Part shown: positions 8,030-15,000 of the stretch, in pieces
Layout: each line of letters begins with the position of its first letter
Position numbering within the stretch: position 1 is the first letter of the stretch
From: a virus
Reading direction: 5' to 3' (one strand)
Virus record (IMG/VR): IMGVR_UViG_3300030333_000412
Location: 1 to 28,015 of that record
Length of the DNA: 28,015 bases
Made by a program: the position numbers and the translations under genes
Notes under the pieces: model-generated
Told to the model about the DNA's origin: nothing
The model's database searches: none
What the model saw: only the letters and a program-made list of their open reading frames with translations

Positions 8030-9529
8030 ATGGCAATTACAGCAGGAAGTTTGTTGAACAAGGTGCCTTCACCACAACAACAAACATTAGCTTCTAACTA
8101 TATTGACTTCGCAGGAGGTTCAACAGGATGGGAGCAACAATATTTACCAGATCTAATGGAGAAAGAAGCTGAGGTTTTCGGACCAAGAACTATTTCAGGT
8201 TTCTTATCACAAGTTGGAGCTGAAGAGTCTATGACGGCTGACCAAGTAGTTTGGTCTGAGCAATCAAGATTACACTTATCATACGTTGGAACAGTAGATG
8301 CTGACGGTGATACAAATGGTACATTTACAGTTACTCACGATATCGATGGTTCTGCTGACGGTGAAAATGGTTTCGCTGTTGCGTCTCACGGTATTAGAGT
8401 TAACGATATAGTATTAATCGCACAAGCTGGTGTTGTAGTTAAAGCATTAGTTGTTGAAACTCCAGCTACAGCTGTTGTTACAGTTGAGCCTTATGCTACA
8501 GCTGCTTTATCAACAATGTCTGATGGTACAGCTACTTTATTAGTTATTGGTTCTGAGTACGGTAAAGGACAATCTTACTCTGATATCACTGGTACAGCTG
8601 CTGCTGACAAAAGAACGGCATTAACGCCAACTTTCAAGTCTTACAGCAATAAGCCAATTATCATGAAAGATTACTATGAGATCTCTGGATCTGATGCTTC
8701 TCAAATTGGTTGGGTTGAAGTTTCTGGTGAAGAAGGTCAATCTGGTTACCTATGGTACTTAAAAGCTGAAGGTGATACTAGAGCTAGATTTACTGATTAC
8801 TTAGAAATGACTCTATTAGAAGCTGAGAAAACAGCTGCTGCTTCTATCATTGGTTTTGCTGATGGTCAAATTAGAGGTTCTGCAGATGCTGGTGCTAATG
8901 GTGCTGGTACTGAAGGTTTATTCGCAGCTATTGAGTCAAGAGGTAACGTTACTTCTGGTATTACTGGAGTTAACGCTGCTACTGATTTAGCTGAGTTTGA
9001 CGCTATATTAGCTGAGTTTGACAATCAAGGTGCAATTGAAGAAAACATGATGTTTGTTAATAGAGCTACGTCTCTAGCAATTGATGACATGCTAGCTTCA
9101 ATGAATTCTTACGGAGCTGGAGGTACTTCTTATGGAGTATTTGACAACGAAGAAGATATGGCACTTAACTTAGGTTTCTCAGGTTTCCGAAGAGGTTCTT
9201 ATGACTTCTACAAATCAGATATGAGATACTTAAATGACAAAGCAACTAGAGGTGGTATTAATGACAGAGCAGGTAGCGCAGCTATCCGTGGGGTTATTGT
9301 ACCTGCTGGTGTATCTACAGTTTATGACCAGTCTTTAGGAAAGAATCTTAAGAGACCTTTCTTACATGTACGTTATAGAGCTTCTCAAACAGATAACAGA
9401 AAATTCAAAACTTGGGTTACTGGTTCTGTTGGAGCAACTACATCTGCTTTAGATGCAATGCAAGTACACTACTTATCTGAAAGATGTTTAGTTACACAAG
9501 GTGCTAACAACTTTATGTTAATGAAGTAA
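8030..9529 (+). CDS. major capsid protein
   Basis: 499 residues after the scaffold and before a strong terminator. The protein presumably adopts the HK97 fold: an N-terminal arm (about 1-80), then a long helix-rich part (RARFTDYLEMTLLEAEKTAAASII, about 251-274), the LAEFDAILAEF region, and a C-terminal domain ending in TQGANNFMLMK. Residues about 85-180 look like an inserted beta-barrel domain (VNDIVLIAQAG, VVVKALVVE, TVEPY), preceded by Asp/Gly-rich DADGDTNG and DIDGSADGENG that could bind calcium. Codon use differs from its neighbours: 11 of 19 Phe codons are TTC, against 5 of 36 in the terminase gene, and GCT/GGT are heavily used, as expected for the most abundant virion protein. Confidence 0.9.
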   Translation: MAITAGSLLNKVPSPQQQTLASNYIDFAGGSTGWEQQYLPDLMEKEAEVFGPRTISGFLSQVGAEESMTADQVVWSEQSRLHLSYVGTVDADGDTNGTFTVTHDIDGSADGENGFAVASHGIRVNDIVLIAQAGVVVKALVVETPATAVVTVEPYATAALSTMSDGTATLLVIGSEYGKGQSYSDITGTAAADKRTALTPTFKSYSNKPIIMKDYYEISGSDASQIGWVEVSGEEGQSGYLWYLKAEGDTRARFTDYLEMTLLEAEKTAAASIIGFADGQIRGSADAGANGAGTEGLFAAIESRGNVTSGITGVNAATDLAEFDAILAEFDNQGAIEENMMFVNRATSLAIDDMLASMNSYGAGGTSYGVFDNEEDMALNLGFSGFRRGSYDFYKSDMRYLNDKATRGGINDRAGSAAIRGVIVPAGVSTVYDQSLGKNLKRPFLHVRYRASQTDNRKFKTWVTGSVGATTSALDAMQVHYLSERCLVTQGANNFMLMK

Positions 9530-9540
9530 GCATTTATATA

Positions 9541-9570
9541 AAAAGACCGGGGCTTCGGCCTCGGCCTTTT
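9541..9570 (+). terminator. rho-independent terminator after the capsid gene
   Basis: Left arm AAAAGACCGGGGC (9541-9553), loop TTCG (9554-9557), right arm GCCTCGGCCTTTT (9558-9570). All 13 positions pair except one A-C mismatch (9546/9565); one pair is G-T. The loop is the extra-stable C(UUCG)G tetraloop, and the stem runs directly into TTTT and a T/A-rich stretch. It lies 11 bases after the capsid stop. Because genes follow on the same strand without a recognisable promoter, it probably reduces rather than abolishes read-through, separating abundant capsid message from the rest. Confidence 0.9.
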
Positions 9571-9588
9571 ATTTATTAATTTTATTAT

Positions 9589-9605
9589 ATATTATATTAT
9601 GGCAA
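9589..9605 (+). promoter_or_regulatory. A/T-only leader, second copy of the 6812 element
   Basis: ATATTATATTATGGCAA, identical to 6812-6828, with the start ATG at 9599. It follows the capsid terminator by 18 bases, so if a promoter restarts transcription here it must lie within this A/T tract. No Bacteroidota TAnnTTTG -7 box is evident, so I call it only a leader. Confidence 0.35.
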
Positions 9606-10396
9606 AAAAGAAAAAAACAGAAGAGACAGTTGTAAAAACTGCTCCGGTTGTAGAACAACCAAAAACAAAAGAAGATACTTGGGAGATAAAAGATAGAATG
9701 TATTATCTAAAAGACGGTAGAAAACCTTTATCAAGAAGCGTTAGATCAGCTAACTTATATTGGTTTGATAAAGATCAAGGATACGAAAGAGAAATAAAAT
9801 ATTGTGAAAATCAAACTACTCCATTTGTTGACGAAATGAAAGGAGATCAAAGATTATCTCATATAATATTTAGATCTGGATCTTTATATGTGCCTAAAGA
9901 AAAAACAATTTTACAAAAGTTTTTATCTTTGTATCACCCAGATAGAGATGTAATGTTTTACGAGGACAAACCAGTAGCAAGAGCTGAGAATCATTTAGAT
10001 TGGTTAGAATTTGAAATCGCGGCTATGAACGCAGCAAATAACTTAGATATTGACATGATGGAAGCTATTTTACGTGTAGAAATCGGTTCTAAGGTATCAG
10101 AGATGACTTCTAAGGAGATTAAAAGAGATTTACTACTATTTGCTAAGAAAAGCCCAAAGTTATTTTTAGAGTTAGTTACAGATGATAATATACAACTTAG
10201 AAATGTAGCTGTAAAAGCTTGCGAGGCTCATATCCTGTCACTCTCTCAAGACCAAAGAACGTTTACTTGGAAAAGTACTGGTAGAAAGTTAATGAACGTT
10301 CCTTTTGACGAAAATCCTTATTCTGCTTTAGCAGCTTGGTTTAAAACAGACGAAGGAGTTGAGGTTTACTCTCAAATTGAAAAAAGATTAAAATAA
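9599..10396 (+). CDS. conserved post-capsid protein, function unknown
   Basis: 265 residues. The first ~25 are Lys/Glu/Thr-rich (MAKKKKTEETVVKT), probably disordered. Then follows a globular part opening with WEIKDRMYYLKDGRKPLSRSVRS in pieces. Further segments are DKDQGYEREIKYCENQTTPF, IIFRSGSLYVPKEKTILQKFL and YHPDRDVMFYEDKP, and a helical C-terminal half ends with WFKTDEGVEVYSQIEKRLK. The LSxYHPDxDxxFYE segment recalls the beta-rich N-terminal part of head-completion or capsid-vertex proteins, but I cannot name a family. It lies between the capsid terminator and the hairpin at 10404-10445. Probable structural or head-completion role by position only. Confidence 0.6.
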   Translation: MAKKKKTEETVVKTAPVVEQPKTKEDTWEIKDRMYYLKDGRKPLSRSVRSANLYWFDKDQGYEREIKYCENQTTPFVDEMKGDQRLSHIIFRSGSLYVPKEKTILQKFLSLYHPDRDVMFYEDKPVARAENHLDWLEFEIAAMNAANNLDIDMMEAILRVEIGSKVSEMTSKEIKRDLLLFAKKSPKLFLELVTDDNIQLRNVAVKACEAHILSLSQDQRTFTWKSTGRKLMNVPFDENPYSALAAWFKTDEGVEVYSQIEKRLK

Positions 10397-10403
10397 TAAT
10401 CAC

Positions 10404-10445
10404 TTTGTAGATGCAGTCGCTCTACGGGGCGATTGCAAATACAAA
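10404..10445 (+). ncRNA. intergenic UACG-loop hairpin without U-tract
   Basis: An 11-base-pair stem pairs TGCAGTCGCTC (10412-10422) with GGGCGATTGCA (10427-10437), closing the loop TACG, a UNCG-type tetraloop closed by C-G. Outside it, after a symmetric GA/AA internal loop, TTTGTA (10404-10409) pairs with TACAAA (10440-10445). All positions of the inner stem pair, two as G-T. It starts 7 bases after the upstream stop and ends 13 bases before the next ATG. The downstream sequence is A-rich, not T-rich, so it is not a canonical terminator. GTAGA (10407-10411) can also pair with TCTAC (10421-10425), giving a competing fold. Likely an mRNA stability, processing or translation element; not a known riboswitch as far as I can tell. 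Confidence 0.65.
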
Positions 10446-10458
10446 ATAAAAATATAAA

Positions 10459-11184
10459 ATGGCGATAAGTATAGATACGGTATATCAAAGAGTTTTAGCA
10501 ATAGCTAATAAAGAACAGAGAGGATATGTAACGCCTCAAGAATTTAATTTGATGGCTAATCAAGCTCAAATGTCTATATTTGAATCTTATTTTTACGATA
10601 AAAATCAAAGACAAAGATTAGAGCCAATGACAAACCCAGAAACTGACGAAACAAATATATCTGAGTTAATAGATAGAAAATTATCTCCATTCAAGGAAAG
10701 TTTACCAGTTACAAGCGGGCACACGTTTCCAGCTACTACAACAGTTAGTAGTATTGCTTACGAAATATTTCAATACGGTAAGGTATTTTATAACGATAAA
10801 GTTTGTCGTAAGGTAACAATAAATGAAGCTGAAAGATTAAAGAGTTCGACTAGACACATGATTGATACTCAACCTATATATGTTGATAATAGAGTTACCG
10901 GTAGAGATATAGTTGTTTATGCTGGATCTACATCAGAAAAAACTTCAAACGTAACAGTAGAAACATTTAGAATACCTAAAACAGTTGAGTGGGCTTATGT
11001 TATAGTAAATGATAAAGCTTTATATAATAGTAACTTGACAATAGATTTTGAATTACATAAATCAGAAGAAGACACAATAGTGTTTAAAATATTAGAATTA
11101 GCTGGGATAATAATTAATAAGCCTGGACTAGTTCAAATAGCAGCAGGAAAAGAAACAACAGAACAAACAATTCAAAAACAATAA
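10459..11184 (+). CDS. neck/ring (head-tail connector) candidate
   Basis: 241 residues. The N-terminus is helical (MAISIDTVYQRVLAIANKEQ, then GYVTPQEFNLMANQAQMSIFESYFYD) and is followed by a beta-rich body. The opening VYQRVLAIANKEQRGYVTPQEFN resembles virion ring or tail-connector proteins I associate with Bacteroidota podoviruses, including crAss-like ones; this is recollection, not a search. The C-terminal helix (FKILELAGIIINKPGLVQIAAG) suggests oligomer contacts. It lies 3 bases before the next gene, forming a pair that would connect the portal to the tail nozzle. The start ATG is 13 bases downstream of the hairpin, which may affect its expression. Confidence 0.6.
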   Translation: MAISIDTVYQRVLAIANKEQRGYVTPQEFNLMANQAQMSIFESYFYDKNQRQRLEPMTNPETDETNISELIDRKLSPFKESLPVTSGHTFPATTTVSSIAYEIFQYGKVFYNDKVCRKVTINEAERLKSSTRHMIDTQPIYVDNRVTGRDIVVYAGSTSEKTSNVTVETFRIPKTVEWAYVIVNDKALYNSNLTIDFELHKSEEDTIVFKILELAGIIINKPGLVQIAAGKETTEQTIQKQ

Positions 11185-11187
11185 TAA

Positions 11188-12081
11188 ATGGGATTAACAT
11201 ACGATAGCAGCGCGACATATTATGACAATACTAGTCCGGATTACGGTAATTATCAATTCATAAGTTTACAAGAAATTATTGATTCATTTAAAGCAGCCTA
11301 TGTTGGAGAAGGTAAAATATGTGAAAATGTTTTAGATACAGACGTTACCTTTTTTGCTATACGAGGTATGCAAGAGTTAAGCTACGATACATTAAGATCT
11401 GAAAAAGATTGGGAAATAGTTGTACCCACACAGTTAGTGCTAGCTATGCCACATGACTATGTTAATTATGTTAAACTATCTTGGAGTGATGATGCTGGAG
11501 TTGAGCATGTAATATATCCTACTAAATTTACATCAAATCCTACAAAAGAAGGTGAAACAATACAGTCTTATGGAGGTTTTAATGCAACGGCAGACACTGA
11601 TAGTATTACTAACTTATCTGATACTTGGGATAACTACTCAACCAACAATCCTAGTGAAAACAATGCTAACGATTTTAGTTATGACGATGATATCTATGAT
11701 TACAACTTAGGACAAAGACATGGTATAGAACCTTTTCACGCACAAATTAATGGTTCGTTCTTTATAGATGAATCTCTTGGTAGGTTTCATTTTAGCTCTA
11801 ACTTATCAGGTAAAACGTTAGTATTAAGATATATTAGTGACGGTATGGAAAACTTAAGTTTAACTAACAGTAGAATACATAAGTTCGCAGAAGAAGCAAT
11901 ATACAAATATATAGCATACGGTGTGTTGAGCGCTAGAACTGATAGCAATCCAAATACATTAGCTTTACTAAAGAAAGAAAGATTTGCAGAACAAAGAAAA
12001 GCAAAATTAAGATTATCAAACTTAAAGATAGATGAACTTACTCATATAATGAGAGGTAAGTCTAAATGGATAAAACACTAA
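11188..12081 (+). CDS. neck/tail-tube connector candidate (gp4/gp11-like position)
   Basis: 297 residues. The N-terminal part has a helical start (FISLQEIIDSFKAAYVGEGK) and a segment DTDVTFFAIRGMQELSYDTL, followed by LVLAMPHDYVNYVKLSWSDD, a strand-rich block. This order matches tail-tubular-A/P22 gp4-type adaptor proteins in general layout. The middle (about 125-165) is Asn/Asp/Ser-rich and probably a surface loop. The C-terminus (KFAEEAIYKYIAYGVLSARTDSN and ALLKKERFAEQRKAKLRLSN, read in pieces) is a long basic helical hairpin typical of such adaptors. It sits immediately before the giant nozzle-like gene with 4 bases between. Call based on layout and position. Confidence 0.62.
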   Translation: MGLTYDSSATYYDNTSPDYGNYQFISLQEIIDSFKAAYVGEGKICENVLDTDVTFFAIRGMQELSYDTLRSEKDWEIVVPTQLVLAMPHDYVNYVKLSWSDDAGVEHVIYPTKFTSNPTKEGETIQSYGGFNATADTDSITNLSDTWDNYSTNNPSENNANDFSYDDDIYDYNLGQRHGIEPFHAQINGSFFIDESLGRFHFSSNLSGKTLVLRYISDGMENLSLTNSRIHKFAEEAIYKYIAYGVLSARTDSNPNTLALLKKERFAEQRKAKLRLSNLKIDELTHIMRGKSKWIKH

Positions 12082-12085
12082 TTAA

Positions 12086-15000
12086 ATGCCGGAAATAAAG
12101 AGAACATTCTCTGGCAGTAAGATGAACAAGGATATGGACGAAAGACTTGTTCCTCTAACTGAATATAGAGACGCTAAAAATATAGAAGTAAATACATCAG
12201 ATGGCTCTAACGTTGGTACGGTACAAACAACATTAGGTAACACAGCTTTAACCGCTAAGTTTCCAGCTGGTAGTGTTTGTGTTGGTTCTATAGTAGATAA
12301 AAAAACAGATAAAATATATTGGTTAGTAGCCGGCGCTAGCGAAACAACTGACAACGTAACTACCTTTAAAGATTATATCGCCGAATATGATGTGCAGAAT
12401 GAAACTTTTAAATATGTATTAGTAGATATTTATAAAGTTAAAATAGTTCCTGGTACATTATCATCTTCCACTAACGGCTTCGTTTACTGTCCTCAAGTAA
12501 ATAGTAAAACCTTCAATAATACTGGTATTAGATTAGACATGGATGTTAGACACACTAACGCGTCTGCAACAGCTGGTGTTTACGTAACAGATATACAATT
12601 TGATACTGATAAATGGAAAATATTAACATCATCAGATTTTGCTACAGGAGCTAGTGACACAGTGACCTTTAAAAGCAAGAGATTATTAAACTTCCAAAAA
12701 GATGATGGTACTGGTAAACCTAGAATGATAACCGGTATAAACGTAATGGATGGAATGTTATTTTGGACAGATAATTATTCAGAACCAAAGAAAATAAATA
12801 TAGAAAGATGTATAGAAGGAACTGGAGGTGAATCGTATTTATATGGAGGTAGTAACGCTGGTTACAATTCAACCGTAACAACTCAAACTTATAAAACATT
12901 TGGACCTAAAGGATTAAATCTAAATAATGATAATTTTCACACAAGATTAGTTTCTACTGGAAAAGAGCTATCTGGCAAGGCTTTAGAAACAATAACTAAC
13001 TTTAATAAAAATAAAGCAGCTTGGTTAGAAGAAGAGCATATAACAGTTATTAAAAAAGCACCTCTTACGCCTCCGTATTTAGAGATGTCTAACATTGATC
13101 CAGAAAGATCGGGTAATGATATACATACAGCAACTGATTATTTAGACTCATCACCAGGTGTTACTGGTGTAGCTTTTTCTAGCACAAGCGCGTCTGGTGA
13201 AACAACGCTGTTAACTCCTAGCGAAGAGGTTTATACCACAGGTACATCTCCAGGTGCTATATATTTTACTTCAAATGTAGATTTTAGAATTGGTGATGTT
13301 GTAATACTTACTAACGATACAGATGCTGATCCAACGACTTTTACAGATCATGAGGTAAGAATTCGTATAGAAGATGTACCAACGGGAACTGGGCCTTGGA
13401 ACGGTCCGTATAGTTGGTCATTATTAGGCGTCAGTAGTACTATAGGTACTGGAATGCAAAATTGGTTAGCTAGATTAGAACAAAAACCACCAATATTTGA
13501 ATTTAAATTTCCAAGATTTGCATATAGATATAAATATGAAGATGGTGAATATTCTACATTTTCTCCATTTTCAGAAATAGCTTTTATGCCATCAGATTTT
13601 AACTACGCTCCTAAACAGGGATATAATTTAGGTATGGTTAATAATTTAAGAAGTTTAAAGATAACTGATTTTGTAGTAGAAGATGCAACAAGAGGAGAAG
13701 ATGTTATTGAAGTTGATATCCTATTTAAAAACGAAGATTCTCCAAATATATACACTGTAAAAACTATAAAGAAAACAGATGACGCTTGGCCTACAACAGC
13801 TAAAGGACGAGGTGAGTACACGGTAGAGACAGAATTAATACATGCTGTTGTTCCATCTAATCAATTACTACGTCCATGGGATAATGTACCTAGAAAAGCA
13901 TTAGCTCAAGAAATATCAGCTAATAGATTAATATACGGAAACTACTTACAAAACTATGATTTAAAAGACGTATACGAGCGTGAGATTATACCAGATATAC
14001 AAGTTAGTTTAGAAAGTAAACTAGGTGCTTTAGCTAAATTTAATTCTTCTGCAGCTGGATCTGTAGATTCTGATCCTACTCCTGGTAAATCTGTAAAATC
14101 ATTAAGAACTTATCAAGTTGGTGTTGTGTATAGAGATGAGTATGGTAGAGAAACACCTGTATTAACTGGTGATGCTGGTAGAAGTACTATAACGGTAGAT
14201 AAAGAACAAAGTATATCATTCAACAAAATAAAAGCTCAAATATTATCTAATCCTCCTAATTGGGCTAAATCATGGAAACTTTTTGTTAAAGAAACATCTA
14301 ATGAGTATTATAATCTAGCTATGGATAGATGGTATAATGCCGAAGATGGTAACGTATGGTTATCGTTTCCATCAGCAGAAAGAAATAAAGTACAAGAAGA
14401 TTCATTTCTTATATTAAAGAAAGAGCACGACAGTGAAAGACCTGTAACAGAAGACGCAAGATATAAAGTTATAGCTATAGAAGACGATGCTCCAGAATTT
14501 ATAAAAACTAATACAAAAACAATTGGAACAATGCAGAGTGCTCTTAATTGGGTTACTTCTACTACCGCTGGTTTTCCATTTGTAGAATATGATAGCTTTG
14601 ATGTTCAAAACAGTGCTAATTTCTATAGCACGTTTGGAATTGACGGTGGTTTGTCTCCAACGTTATTATCTTACATGCACCAAGGTTTTATCTATGTAAG
14701 ATTTAGTGCGGCTACAGTAACTAGTGCTTATTATAAAATAGCATCTATAACAGATGATAACAATGTTATAAAAATAAGAATAGATGGTAAATTTGGAGAA
14801 GATTTAAGAGCGTTTGCTCCAGCACAAACTACAGCTAGTATTGTATCTGGAATATCTTTTGATATAGCTAGCAAAATACCTGAGAACAAACCAGAGTTTG
14901 ATGGTAAGTTTTTTGTAAAGGTTTATAAAGATTTAACAATAGGATCAAAAGTATTAGCAAAGACATCCAGCAGTGATTACACAGTTGTGACCGCTATGAG

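Noticed and set aside
10404-10445. Calling the UACG hairpin a rho-independent terminator
   Set aside because: Neither strand has a T-run after the stem; downstream is A-rich.
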